Of a DNA stretch of 64,000 nucleotides, positions 33,745 to 42,303 are shown in pieces. Both the position numbers and the translations under genes were made by a program. The notes under the pieces were generated by a model. It ran no database searches, had not been told where the DNA came from, and saw only the letters and a program-made list of their open reading frames with translations. The DNA is from Parasulfuritortus sp036391875 (GTDB lineage Bacteria; Pseudomonadota; Gammaproteobacteria; Burkholderiales; Thiobacillaceae), in contig DASVZA010000039.1 of assembly GCA_036391875.1 (NCBI GenBank), positions 124,001 to 188,000 of the forward strand, in the 5' to 3' direction. Within the stretch, counting starts at the first letter, position 1; each line of letters begins with the position of its first letter.

Positions 33745-34596
33745 TCAATTCAGCAGGCTGGCCAGCTTGCGCCGGTATTGCGCGACCAGCGGGTCGCCCG
33801 CCAGCAGATTGAAGACCGAGAGCAGGGTCTTGCGGGCGGCCTCTTCGTTCCAGGCCCGGTCCCGGCCGATCATCTCCAGCAGTTCGTCCATCCCTTCGGC
33901 GTAACGGTCCGAGCCGATCAGCAGGTTGGCCAGTTCCAGCCGGGGCTCCATCGCCTCCGGCCGGGCGGCGACCTGGTCCCGCAGCGCGCTCTCGTCGGCG
34001 CCGCCGCCCGAGCCGGCGAAGCTCAGCTTGGCGGCCAGGCGGGCGGCCCGGTCTTCCTTGCGGGCATCCTCCGAAAGCGAATTCAGCAGTTGCCGCGCCT
34101 CGTCCAGTTGACCCTGTTCGGCCAGGATTTCAGCGGCCGCGAGCCTGGTTTCCTCGTTGGTCGGGTCGAGCTGCGAGGCCTGGCCGAGGGCGGCCAGGGC
34201 CCCGTCCAGGTCACCCGCCTCGCGCAGGGCGGCGGCCTGGGCGAGCAGTTCGTCCGCGGGCGAGGGGATGATGCGGCCGAGGAATTCGCGCACCGCGCCC
34301 TCCGGCAGGGCGCCGGAGAATTCGTCGACGATCTGGCCGTCGACCACGGCCTTGACCGCGGGGATGCCGCGCACGCCGAACTGGGCGGCCAGGGCCTGGT
34401 TCTCGTCCGAGTTGATCTTGGCCAGGATGAACTTGCCCTGGAATTCGTCGGCCAGTTTCTCCAGGATCGGCTTGAGCGATTTGCAGGGTCCGCACCAGGG
34501 CGCCCAGAAGTCGATCACCACCGGCGCCTGGCGGGAACCCTCCACCACGATCTGCTGGAAGTTGGATTGGTCGACATCGAATGAAAACTGGCCCAC
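33745..34596 (-). CDS. ybbN: Thioredoxin-TPR co-chaperone CnoX/YbbN
   Basis: 283 residues: thioredoxin domain with WAPWCGPCKSL (intact CGPC, unlike the SxxC of E. coli CnoX) then tetratricopeptide-like helices (LAQAAALREAGDLDGALAAL, AAEILAEQGQLDEARQLL). CnoX protects clients from oxidative aggregation and delivers them to GroEL or DnaK. An intact CXXC, as in several other bacteria, implies real oxidoreductase activity. Stands 55 bp before the purB end on the same strand. Confidence 0.92.
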   Translation of the reverse strand: MGQFSFDVDQSNFQQIVVEGSRQAPVVIDFWAPWCGPCKSLKPILEKLADEFQGKFILAKINSDENQALAAQFGVRGIPAVKAVVDGQIVDEFSGALPEGAVREFLGRIIPSPADELLAQAAALREAGDLDGALAALGQASQLDPTNEETRLAAAEILAEQGQLDEARQLLNSLSEDARKEDRAARLAAKLSFAGSGGGADESALRDQVAARPEAMEPRLELANLLIGSDRYAEGMDELLEMIGRDRAWNEEAARKTLLSVFNLLAGDPLVAQYRRKLASLLN

Positions 34597-34651
34597 GGTT
34601 CGGCTCCTGAGGTGGTGATGGCTATCTATGTGCTGGCGGCGGCGCCGGATT

Positions 34652-36028
34652 TCAAGGACGGGCGATGCGCTTGGCCAGCTTGGCCGCCTTGCCGGTGTAG
34701 CTGCCCGGCGTCATGGCGAGCAGTTCCTTCTTGGCCGCGGCCGGGATGGCCAGGCCCTCGATGAACTTGGCCATGCGGGCGGCGGTGATGCGCTTGCCGC
34801 GGGTCAGCTTCTTCAACTGTTCGTAGGGCTTCTCCAGGCCGTAGCGGCGCATCACGGTCTGGATCGGCTCGGCCAGCACTTCCCAGTTGGCGTCGAGGTC
34901 GGCGGCCAGGGCGGCGGGATTGGCCTCCAGCTTGTTCAGGCCGCGCAGCAGGCTCTCGTAGCCGAGCAGGGCGTAGCCCAGCGCGCTGCCCATGTTGCGC
35001 AGCACGGTCGAGTCGGTCAGGTCGCGCTGCATGCGCGAGATCGGCAGCTTCTCGGACAGGTGGCGGAGCAGGGCGTTGGCGATGCCGAAGTTGCCCTCGG
35101 AGTTCTCGAAGTCGATCGGGTTGACCTTGTGCGGCATGGTCGAGGAGCCGACCTCGCCTTCCTTCAGCTTCTGCTTGAAGTAGCCGAGCGAGATGTAGGT
35201 CCAGACGTCGCGGTCGAGGTCGACCAGGATGGTGTTGGCGCGGGCCACCGCGTCGTACAGTTCGGCCATGTAGTCGTGCGGCTCGATCTGGATGGTGTAG
35301 GGGTTGAAGGTCAGGCCCAGGCCGGTGACGAAACGCTCGGCGAAGGCTTCCCAGTCGAGCTTGGGATAGGCGGCCAGGTGGGCGTTGTAGTTGCCGACGG
35401 CGCCGTTGATCTTGCCCAGGCACTCGACCTCGGCCAGGCGCTTCATGGCCCGGCGCAGGCGGTAGACCACGTTGGCCATCTCCTTGCCCAGGGTGGTCGG
35501 CGTCGCCGGCTGGCCGTGGGTGCGCGACAGCATGGGCAGCTCGGCCAATTCGACTGCCAGCGCGGTCAGCCTGGCCTCGACCTGCTGCAGGGCAGGCAGC
35601 AGGACATTGGCGCGGGCGTCGCGCAGCATCAGGGCGTGCGACAAGTTGTTGATGTCCTCGGAGGTGCAGGCGAAGTGGATGAACTCGGAGACCTTGGTTA
35701 CCTGGGCATTGCCGGCCAGCTTGTCCTTGAGGAAGTATTCGACCGCCTTGACGTCGTGGTTGGTGACCTTCTCGTGGGCCTTGACCGCCTCGGCGTCGGC
35801 CAGCGAGAAATCGCTCGCCACCTTGTCCAGCGCGGCCAGGGTGGCCTTGGCGAAAGCCGGCACTTCCTTGATGCCGGGCTCGGCGGCCAGGGCCTTGAGC
35901 CATTCGATCTCGACCAGGACGCGGTAGCGGATCAGGCCGAATTCGCTGAAGTAGGGGGCGAGCTTGGCGCCGGTGCGGCGGTAGCGGCCATCCAGGGGGG
36001 AGAGTGCGGTCAGGGCGGTCAGTTCCAT
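34652..36028 (-). CDS. purB: Adenylosuccinate lyase
   Basis: 458 residues. It acts twice in purine synthesis (SAICAR to AICAR, and adenylosuccinate to AMP). Signature loop SSTMPHKVNPIDFENSEG at 295-312, THGQPATPTTLGKE at 170-183 and TSEDINNLSHALML in the first domain. The E. coli-type length and sequence are complete. It follows the HDOD-GAF gene by 12 bp. Confidence 0.97.
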   Translation of the reverse strand: MELTALTALSPLDGRYRRTGAKLAPYFSEFGLIRYRVLVEIEWLKALAAEPGIKEVPAFAKATLAALDKVASDFSLADAEAVKAHEKVTNHDVKAVEYFLKDKLAGNAQVTKVSEFIHFACTSEDINNLSHALMLRDARANVLLPALQQVEARLTALAVELAELPMLSRTHGQPATPTTLGKEMANVVYRLRRAMKRLAEVECLGKINGAVGNYNAHLAAYPKLDWEAFAERFVTGLGLTFNPYTIQIEPHDYMAELYDAVARANTILVDLDRDVWTYISLGYFKQKLKEGEVGSSTMPHKVNPIDFENSEGNFGIANALLRHLSEKLPISRMQRDLTDSTVLRNMGSALGYALLGYESLLRGLNKLEANPAALAADLDANWEVLAEPIQTVMRRYGLEKPYEQLKKLTRGKRITAARMAKFIEGLAIPAAAKKELLAMTPGSYTGKAAKLAKRIARP

Positions 36029-36040
36029 GAGGGATCCTCG

Positions 36041-37594
36041 TCAGTTGTTGCTCTTCTGGCGCAGCGCCAGGGTCAGCTGATTGCGCAGGGCCTTGATCAG
36101 GCCCAGGGTCTGTTGGGGTAGCTGCAGCGGGCCGTCGACCTTGTCGGCATAGATGACTGCCACGGTGCGGTCGTTCATCGAGATCGGCAGGAGCAGGAAG
36201 GAGTGGGCGCCGATCTTTTCCGCGTACCAGGCCGGGATGCGGTTGCGGATGCTGTCGGCCCGGGTGTCGGAGATGAGCAGGTCGGCGTTCTTCGAGACGG
36301 CGACGTGGAACACGTCCGGGGTGAAGGCGAGCGGGATGCGGACGCTCGCCTTGTTGCGCTCGGCACCGGGGCCGAGCCCGATCCGGCCGACCAGTTCCTT
36401 GCCATTGGCGGCGATGGTGCAGATCAGCACGTTGTCGAAACAGTTGGCCCGATAGAGCAGTTCGGCCGCCACGTGCAGGATGTCGGCCGGGTTGGCATTT
36501 TCCAGCAGCAGGCTGGTGAGTTCCTGCATGCCGTTGATCAGGATCGCGGTCGGGTCGGTCTCCTCCGACTCGACCTGGGCACTTTCCATGGCCTCGCCGG
36601 TCTCGATCTCCTCGGCCACCTGCTCGGCTTCGCTTTCCGGCGCGGCTTCTTCCTCGCCTCGGTTCAACAGACGGGTGAGCAGGGGACTGGTCCTGAGATC
36701 GACGCGCAGGACGTCCGCTTCTTCCGCCAGGGTCGTGCTGGCCTGGTAGACCAGTTCCTCCAATTCCTCGGTGCGCAGGTGGACGGCTTGGCCATAACGC
36801 CGCATCAGTTGCTGGTAGGCCTCCTTCATCGCTTCGGGGGACGTGTCGCGGGTCGCCACGTAGAGGTCGTTGGCCATGTTGGCCAGGATCTGGACGCGGG
36901 AGCTTTCGCCGGGCTTGGCCGGACCGGCAGGCAGCGGCGACATGCCCTGCAGCAGGGTGCCCGGCAGATGCCAGTAGCGGCCCAGGACCTGGCCGAACTC
37001 GTCGTAGGACAGGCCGAATATCCGGCGCGAGGCGACCGCCTCGGTCAGATTTTGCTCGGCCATCAGGGTCTCCACTTCCTTCGATTTGTCGAAGAAGTGC
37101 AGACGGCAGACCATGCGGCCGAGGTTGTGGAACAGGGCGCAGATCAGCACTTCCTCGCCGTCGCGGCAGCCGGAGCGGGCGGCCAGGGCGCGGCCCAGGA
37201 CGCCGCAGTAGAAGCTTTCCACCGCCTCGCCCTGCAGTTCCTTGGCCTGGGCATGGTCGGCCAGATGTTCGAACAGCATCAGCGACAGGGCGGCATCACG
37301 CACGGCGTCGTAGCCGAGGATGACGATGGCGCGGGACACGGTGTTGACCGGGCCGGTGCCGAACTGCTTGTAGTGGACCGAGTTGACCACGCGCAGCAGC
37401 TTGTTGGTCAGGGCGACGTCCTTGAGGATGGATTCGGTCAGCTCGTCGGTGCGGCTGCTGTCCGAGGTGGCGATGCGGTTGACCTTGGAGATGACCTGGG
37501 ACAGCGCGGGAAAGTCCTTGGTCTTGGACAGGTCGGCCAGCAGTTGCTGGGCGCTGCTGATTTCCTGGTCGGAATCCGGATTGTCGGAGGTCAT
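36041..37594 (-). CDS. HDOD-domain protein with C-terminal GAF domain
   Basis: 517 residues. An HDOD domain (about 20-230: FPALSQVISKVNRIATSD, NKLLRVVNSVHYKQFG, IVILGYDAVRDAALSLMLFEHL, ALFHNLGRMVCRLHF) resembles the HD-GYP fold but lacks the full metal site. An acidic linker (EEEAAPESEAEQVAEEIETGE) leads to a GAF-like sensor (about 350-510: EKIGAHSFLLLPISMNDRTVAVIYADK). HDOD proteins act in signal transduction, often with cyclic-di-GMP or chemotaxis. It overlaps recR by 4 nt and precedes purB by 12 bp, so it lies within a DNA-replication/repair operon. Confidence 0.9.
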   Translation of the reverse strand: MTSDNPDSDQEISSAQQLLADLSKTKDFPALSQVISKVNRIATSDSSRTDELTESILKDVALTNKLLRVVNSVHYKQFGTGPVNTVSRAIVILGYDAVRDAALSLMLFEHLADHAQAKELQGEAVESFYCGVLGRALAARSGCRDGEEVLICALFHNLGRMVCRLHFFDKSKEVETLMAEQNLTEAVASRRIFGLSYDEFGQVLGRYWHLPGTLLQGMSPLPAGPAKPGESSRVQILANMANDLYVATRDTSPEAMKEAYQQLMRRYGQAVHLRTEELEELVYQASTTLAEEADVLRVDLRTSPLLTRLLNRGEEEAAPESEAEQVAEEIETGEAMESAQVESEETDPTAILINGMQELTSLLLENANPADILHVAAELLYRANCFDNVLICTIAANGKELVGRIGLGPGAERNKASVRIPLAFTPDVFHVAVSKNADLLISDTRADSIRNRIPAWYAEKIGAHSFLLLPISMNDRTVAVIYADKVDGPLQLPQQTLGLIKALRNQLTLALRQKSNN

Positions 37595-38187
37595 GCGGGC
37601 TTCCTGTCCATGAGTGCCTGGGCCACAGTCATGGCATCGACGTGTTCCAGTTCGCCGCCGGCCGGCAGTCCGCGCGCCATGCGGCTGACCTTGAGGCCCT
37701 TCGCCCTGAGCAGTTCGGCCAGGTAGTGGGCGGTGGCTTCGCCTTCCACGGTGAAGTTGGTGGCCAGGATGACTTCTTCGGTCTGGCCGTCCTGGGCGCG
37801 TTTGATCAGCCGGTCGAGGCCGATTTCGCGCGGGCCGATGCCGTCCAGCGGCGAGAGCCGGCCCATGAGCACGAAGTAGAGGCCCTTGTAGGCATGGGTC
37901 TCTTCCAGCCGGTTGAGGTCGACCGGCATCTCCACCACGCAGAGCAGGTGCGGGTCGCGGCGCGGATCGGCGCAGGTGTCGCAGATCTCGGCTTCGCTGT
38001 AGTTGTTGCAGCGGCTGCAGGGCTTGAGCCGTTCCAGCGCCGCGCTCAGGCTGGCCGCCAGCCGGGCGGCGCCAGGCCGTTCCCGCTGCAGCAGGTGATA
38101 GGCCATCCGCGCGGCCGATTTCGGGCCGACGCCGGGCAGGACGCGCAAGGCATCGATCAGGTTGGCGAGCGAGGCGGGTGGGTTCAT
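37591..38187 (-). CDS. recR: Recombination mediator RecR
   Basis: 198 residues. N-terminal helix-hairpin-helix (LRVLPGVGPKSAARMAYHLL), a zinc finger with C57, C60, C69 and C72, and a Toprim domain (LCVVEMPVDLNRLEET and GLYFVLMGRLSPLDG). It acts with RecF/RecO to load RecA on gapped DNA. ATG 38187 gives the canonical N-terminus; a longer frame extends upstream. 101 bp after ybaB, and its stop overlaps the HDOD gene start. Confidence 0.96.
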   Translation of the reverse strand: MNPPASLANLIDALRVLPGVGPKSAARMAYHLLQRERPGAARLAASLSAALERLKPCSRCNNYSEAEICDTCADPRRDPHLLCVVEMPVDLNRLEETHAYKGLYFVLMGRLSPLDGIGPREIGLDRLIKRAQDGQTEEVILATNFTVEGEATAHYLAELLRAKGLKVSRMARGLPAGGELEHVDAMTVAQALMDRKPA

Positions 38188-38288
38188 GGCAGGCAGGATG
38201 ACATAAGGATGGCCGTCAACGCGGGGCGGCATGGAGAGGGCGAAAGACCGTTCTCGCCGCGCCGCGTTTTCGGACTGGCCCCGTCCGG

Positions 38289-38615
38289 TCAGAAGGGCAG
38301 CTTCATCCCGGGCGGCAGGGGCATGCCGGCGGTGACGGCCGACATCCTTTCCTGGGTGACCGTTTCCACCTTGCGCACCGCGTCGTTGACGGCCGCGGCG
38401 ATCAGGTCCTCGAGCATGTCCTTGTCGTCGGCCATCAGGCTCGGGTCGATCGAAACCCGGCGTACGTCGTGCTTGCCGGTCATGGTCACCTTGACCAGGC
38501 CGGCGCCGGACACGCCTTCCACTTCCATTTCGGCGATCTGGGCCTGGGCCTTCTGCAGGTTTTCCTGCATCTGCTGGGCCTGTTTCATGAGGTTGCCGAT
38601 TCCGCCTTTGATCAT
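38289..38615 (-). CDS. ybaB: YbaB/EbfC nucleoid-associated protein
   Basis: 108 residues: a Gln/Ala-rich N-terminal helix (MKQAQQMQENLQKAQAQIAEMEVEG) and the core AGLVKVTMTGKHDVRRVSIDPSLM of the EbfC fold. Dimers bind DNA and influence expression. The ATG overlaps the dnaX stop by 4 nt; dnaX-ybaB-recR is the conserved order. Confidence 0.96.
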   Translation of the reverse strand: MIKGGIGNLMKQAQQMQENLQKAQAQIAEMEVEGVSGAGLVKVTMTGKHDVRRVSIDPSLMADDKDMLEDLIAAAVNDAVRKVETVTQERMSAVTAGMPLPPGMKLPF

Positions 38616-40249
38616 GTCGTTTGCTCTCCAATGGGTTTTATGTGGGTTACGGTGGCGTCGAAATCGCGCACCAATGCTTGTACGAAGGGGTCGTTGTTGA
38701 CGTCGGTCTCGGCCTGGGCCTGACGCTCGGCCTTTTGCCGGGCGACGATCTCGGCCGGGGCATCGCCCGAGGTGGCGCCCAGTTCGAATTCCACCTGGAG
38801 CCGGCTGCCGAGCAGATCGGTCAGCGCCGCCCGGAGCTTGTCGCCCAGACTGTCGAGCAGGCTTTTCCGGTCGCCGGACAGGCGCAGGCGGATCAGCCCC
38901 GGGCCATGGCCGGCCAGTTCGCACTGGGCGGCCAGTTGCTTGACGCCGCCGTTCAGGCGCTGGGTGAGGGCGAACCAGTCGCCATCGAAGTCTTCGGGCC
39001 CGGAGTTCGGCGCCGGCCGGGCCGGCTCGGGAACGGCTTGGAGCGTGGCGCGGGACGGCTCGGCGGCGGGGGTGGCTGCGGCCGGGCGGACAGTGGCCGG
39101 ATCGGCCACGTCCCGGCGGGGCTCGGGCATGGCCGGTCGCGACCGGGCCGGTTCGGCGGTCGAGCCGGCCGGGGTGAAGGCGAGCATCCGCAACAGGGTC
39201 ATGCTGAAGCCGGCGTATTCGTCCGGGGCCAGTTCCAGATCACGCCGGCCCAAGGTGGCGATCTGGTAGTAGAGCTGCACGGTTTCCGGGTCGAGCCGGC
39301 CGGCCAGGTCGAACAGCTGGCCGCGTTCCGGCAGGTCCTCGGCCACCGCCTCGGGCACGCCCTGGGCCAGGGCGATCTGCTGCAGCAGCAGGGCCAGATC
39401 CTGCAGCGCGGCGTCGAACGACAGGCTGCGCTCGGCGATGGCCTCGGCCTCGCGCATCAGGCGTGGCCCGTCGCAGTCGGCCAGGGCCGCAAGCAGCGGA
39501 AACAAATAGGCCTGGTCGACCGTGCCCAGCATGTCGCGGGTCTGCTGCTCATGAATCTCGCCGCTGCCGTAGGCGATGGCCTGGTCGGTGAGCGAGAGCG
39601 CATCGCGCATGCTGCCGGCGGCGGCCCGGGCCAGCAGGTTCAAGGCGGCGGGCTCGAACGGGATGCCCTCGCTTTCCAGCACCTTGCGCAGATGGCCGGC
39701 GACGTGGCCGGGCGGCATCTGCTTGAGGTTGAACTGCAGGCAGCGCGACAGAACCGTGACCGGCACCTTCTGCGGATCGGTGGTGGCCAGGATGAAGACC
39801 ACGTGCGCCGGCGGCTCTTCCAGCGTCTTCAGCATGGCATTGAAGGCGCTCTTCGACAGCATGTGCACTTCGTCGATGATGTAGACCTTGTAGCGGCCGG
39901 CGGTCGGCGCGTACTGGGCGTTCTCCAGCACCTCGCGCATGTTGTCGACGCCGGTGTAAGAGGCGGCGTCGATCTCGATCAGGTCGACGAAACGGCCGCT
40001 CTCGATCTGCTTGCAGGCCGGGCAGACGCCGCAGGGCGTCGCGCTGACGCCGGTGTCGCAGTTGAGACAGCGGGCCAGGATGCGGGCCAGGGTGGTCTTG
40101 CCGACGCCGCGGGTGCCGGTGAACAGATAGGCATGGTGCAGCCGGCCCTGTTCGAGGGCGTTCGACAGGGCACGGACGACGTGCTCCTGGCCGACCAGTT
40201 CGGCGAATGATTTTGGCCGCCATTTGCGGGCCAGAACTTGGTAACTCAT
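38612..40249 (-). CDS. dnaX: DNA polymerase III subunit tau/gamma
   Basis: 545 residues. AAA+ clamp loader: Walker A GTRGVGKT (45-52), zinc ligands C64, C73, C76 and C79, and Walker B IDEVHMLS. The Pro/Ala-rich linker and C-terminal domain (FDGDWFALTQRLNGGVKQLAAQCELAG) fit the tau form. I see no obvious slippery run that would make a shorter gamma form, but this needs a direct check. Confidence 0.97.
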   Translation of the reverse strand: MSYQVLARKWRPKSFAELVGQEHVVRALSNALEQGRLHHAYLFTGTRGVGKTTLARILARCLNCDTGVSATPCGVCPACKQIESGRFVDLIEIDAASYTGVDNMREVLENAQYAPTAGRYKVYIIDEVHMLSKSAFNAMLKTLEEPPAHVVFILATTDPQKVPVTVLSRCLQFNLKQMPPGHVAGHLRKVLESEGIPFEPAALNLLARAAAGSMRDALSLTDQAIAYGSGEIHEQQTRDMLGTVDQAYLFPLLAALADCDGPRLMREAEAIAERSLSFDAALQDLALLLQQIALAQGVPEAVAEDLPERGQLFDLAGRLDPETVQLYYQIATLGRRDLELAPDEYAGFSMTLLRMLAFTPAGSTAEPARSRPAMPEPRRDVADPATVRPAAATPAAEPSRATLQAVPEPARPAPNSGPEDFDGDWFALTQRLNGGVKQLAAQCELAGHGPGLIRLRLSGDRKSLLDSLGDKLRAALTDLLGSRLQVEFELGATSGDAPAEIVARQKAERQAQAETDVNNDPFVQALVRDFDATVTHIKPIGEQTT

Positions 40250-40287
40250 GGCCGGATTTTAACAGAGGCGGCCGCGGGGGCCGTGGC

Positions 40288-40818
40288 TCAATAGAGGTAG
40301 GTCAGGCGGACTTCGTGCAGGTTGGCGCCGTCGTCGGGCGTGGCCGTACCCAGGTTGGACAGGTGTTGGAAGCGGTAGCCGAGGTCGTACTGGCTTTTCT
40401 CGCCGAAGGTGACGCCGAGGCCGAACAGTTGGCCGAACTGGAGCGCGCTGCCGAAGCTATGGCTGTCGTCGAGCTTGTCCTTGGACAGGACGTGGACGCC
40501 GACCGCGAAATCCAGGTAAGGCTGAACGCCGCCCGAAGCATCGGGCCGCAGGCGGAACACTGGCGTCAGGCTGGCATCGGCCAGGCCGTTGCCGCCGGGG
40601 CGATCGCTTCTCAGGTAGGCGAGGGCGGTTTCCCAGTAGCCGGTCATGTGCCAGTTGCTGCGGTGCAGCCATTGCTGATGCCATTGCCGGATCATGCCGA
40701 CCCTGATCGACTGGATGCCGCTGGCGCCGCCGAGGTCGGCGAAATAACCGTCGATGGCAAAACTGGGCAAGGCCGTGGTCAAGCCGGTGAGCAGCAACGC
40801 AAGCGCAACAGGTCTCAA
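40288..40818 (-). CDS. pagL: Lipid A 3-O-deacylase PagL-like outer membrane protein
   Basis: 176 residues: signal peptide ending SFA-IDG and a short beta-barrel. The catalytic His-Ser pair lies in FQHLSNLG (H152, S154), and the last strand ends in the aromatic VRLTYLY typical of outer-membrane insertion. PagL removes an acyl chain from lipid A, lowering its endotoxicity. The best start is TTG 40818, with GGAGGA 8 nt upstream; a longer frame would run into the SRP RNA. It lies between dnaX and the SRP RNA. Confidence 0.88.
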   Translation of the reverse strand: MRPVALALLLTGLTTALPSFAIDGYFADLGGASGIQSIRVGMIRQWHQQWLHRSNWHMTGYWETALAYLRSDRPGGNGLADASLTPVFRLRPDASGGVQPYLDFAVGVHVLSKDKLDDSHSFGSALQFGQLFGLGVTFGEKSQYDLGYRFQHLSNLGTATPDDGANLHEVRLTYLY

Positions 40819-40845
40819 TTTCCGGTCCTCCTTTGGAATAGGGGG

Positions 40846-40944
40846 GTGGCGAGCCTGACCCCCGGCACTGGCATCATCCGCTGTGGCTGCTTCCTTCCGG
40901 ACCTGACCAGGTTCACGGGCTAGCCATGCGGGGAGACCCGCCAC
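40846..40944 (-). ncRNA. ffs: Signal recognition particle RNA (4.5S, small bacterial type)
   Basis: The minus strand contains the near-invariant helix-8 core CAGGTCCGGAAGGAAGCAGC, with GGTCAGG preceding it as in E. coli 4.5S RNA. The ends pair as GTGGCG (5') with CGCCAC (3'), giving a hairpin of about 99 nt. It binds Ffh for cotranslational membrane targeting. Placement next to dnaX-ybaB-recR is the common betaproteobacterial order. Ends are set by pairing and may be off by a few nt. Confidence 0.93.
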
Positions 40945-40975
40945 GACGTATTCTATCCCAGTTGGCCGCGTCTGG

Positions 40976-42052
40976 TTACTGTTCGTCGACGGGGGCGGCC
41001 AGCCGGCGGGTCCGTACCGCCTCGGCCAGTTGCCGCAGCAGGGGTACGGTGTCGTCCCAGCCCAGGCAGGCATCGGTGATGGAGACGCCGTAAGCCGGGT
41101 CCTGGCCAGGGCACAGGTCCTGGCGGCCGGGGTGGATATGGCTTTCGATCATCACGCCCATGATGCGGCTTTCGCCGGCGGCGATCTGGCCTGCCACATC
41201 GTGGCCGACGTCCACCTGGCGCTGGTACTGCTTGCTCGAATTGGCGTGCGAGAAGTCGATCATGACCTGCTGGTGCAGGCCGGCCTTGGCCAGTTCCTGG
41301 CAGGCCGCGTCGACGCTGGCGGCGTCGTAGTTGGGCTGCTTGCCGCCGCGCAGGATGACATGGCAATCCTCGTTGCCGGCGGTCTTGAATACCGCGACGT
41401 GGCCGGTCTTGGTGATCGAGACGAAATGGTGGTGCGAGGCTGCCGCCTTGATCGCGTCGACCGCGATCCTCAGGTTGCCGTCGGTGCCGTTCTTGAAGCC
41501 GACCGGACAGGACAGGCCGGAGGCCAGCTGGCGGTGCGACTGCGATTCTGTGGTGCGGGCGCCGATGGCGCCCCAGGCGACCAGGTCGGCGATGTACTGG
41601 GGCGAGATCAGGTCGAGGAACTCGGTGCCGCAGGGCAGGCCCAGTTCGTTGATTTCCAGCAGCAGCTTGCGGGCCAGGCGCAGGCCTTCGTTGATGTCGA
41701 AACTCTCGTTGAGGTGCGGATCGTTGATCAGCCCTTTCCAGCCGACGGTGGTGCGCGGCTTCTCGAAATAGACCCGCATCACCATGATCAGGTCGTGGCG
41801 CAGTTCGTCGGCCAGCGGCTTCAGGCGGCGGGCGTAATCCAGTGCCGCTCCGGGGTCATGGATGGAGCAGGGGCCGACCACCACCACCAGGCGGTCGTCG
41901 GCGCCGCGCAGCACGTCGTGGATCCGGCCGCGTGCCTCGAAGGTCGCCTTCAGCGCCTCGTCGCTGGCCTTCAGTTCGCGCATGATCTGCATCGGCGCAA
42001 GCAGTTCGTCGCTCTGCTCGATCCGGGTGTCGTCGGTGCGGTAGCCCACCAT
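40976..42052 (-). CDS. aroG: 3-deoxy-7-phosphoheptulonate (DAHP) synthase, class I
   Basis: 358 residues. It condenses PEP and erythrose 4-phosphate in the first shikimate step. Motifs: VVVVGPCSIHDPGAALDYA, EKPRTTVGWKGLINDP, GARTTESQSHRQLASGLSCPVGFKNGTDG and DFSHANSSKQYQ. It is of the AroF/AroG/AroH type; which aromatic amino acid inhibits it cannot be read safely. Regulation is likely by attenuation: a Phe/Tyr-rich leader peptide and a terminator hairpin lie upstream. Confidence 0.96.
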   Translation of the reverse strand: MVGYRTDDTRIEQSDELLAPMQIMRELKASDEALKATFEARGRIHDVLRGADDRLVVVVGPCSIHDPGAALDYARRLKPLADELRHDLIMVMRVYFEKPRTTVGWKGLINDPHLNESFDINEGLRLARKLLLEINELGLPCGTEFLDLISPQYIADLVAWGAIGARTTESQSHRQLASGLSCPVGFKNGTDGNLRIAVDAIKAAASHHHFVSITKTGHVAVFKTAGNEDCHVILRGGKQPNYDAASVDAACQELAKAGLHQQVMIDFSHANSSKQYQRQVDVGHDVAGQIAAGESRIMGVMIESHIHPGRQDLCPGQDPAYGVSITDACLGWDDTVPLLRQLAEAVRTRRLAAPVDEQ

Positions 42053-42085
42053 GATTTGCTCCTATCTCAAAACGGCCCCTGAATG

Positions 42086-42114
42086 AAAAAACCGCCAGGG
42101 GCCTGGCGGTTTTT
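42086..42114 (-). terminator. Attenuator hairpin in the aroG leader
   Basis: An 8-bp perfect GC stem (CCGCCAGG/CCTGGCGG at 42092-42099 and 42102-42109) is followed by a U-run in the minus direction (A at 42086-42091), 34 bp before the aroG ATG. It cannot be the terminator of a preceding same-strand gene because the only candidate is the leader peptide. The 5' arm of the hairpin can instead pair with CCTACGGCGG (complement at 42155-42164), 8 bp with a two-base bulge, which would be an antiterminator. A weaker terminator toward the plus strand is also possible. Confidence 0.85.
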
Positions 42115-42140
42115 CGGGGAATTCGCGTGGTCTGCCCGCG

Positions 42141-42212
42141 TCATGCTCTCCCGGCCGCCGTAGGCGTGGGATAAAAATAAAATCGAAAGGCGTGCGGGCA
42201 GGCAGACATCAT
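42141..42212 (-). CDS. Leader peptide for aroG attenuation (Phe/Tyr-rich)
   Basis: A 23-codon frame, M-M-S-A-C-P-H-A then FRFYFY at codons 9-14 (42171-42188), then PTPTAAGRA and stop, 26 nt before the attenuator hairpin. Four of the six codons at the cluster are TTT or TAT, unusual in this GC-rich genome. A 7-bp pairing (TGCCCGC at 42194-42200 with GCGGGCA at 42133-42139, transcript sense) encloses the Phe/Tyr codons. This mimics pheA, trp and tyr-type leaders. The ribosome site is weak; a GTG two codons upstream is an alternative start. Confidence 0.72.
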   Translation of the reverse strand: MMSACPHAFRFYFYPTPTAAGRA

Positions 42213-42267
42213 GTACACGATGCTATCAGAGGTTCGTGGAAACTCACAAGGGAAACCCCGGTCTAGT

Positions 42268-42273
42268 GATAAT
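42268..42273 (+). promoter_or_regulatory. Candidate -10 element for the cyclophilin gene
   Basis: GATAAT, one mismatch from TATAAT, is preceded by TAGT and lies 31 nt upstream of the ATG at 42304. The -35 region is weak. The same stretch must carry the divergent aroG leader promoter, which I could not pinpoint. Confidence 0.4.
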
Positions 42274-42303
42274 CTGCGCCACTTGTCATGATCGGATGCC
42301 AAC

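Noticed and set aside
40841..41073. Upstream extension of the PagL-like frame through the SRP RNA
   Set aside because: The extended frame reads across a structural RNA gene and lacks a signal peptide at its start; the TTG at 40818 has a ribosome site and a proper signal sequence.
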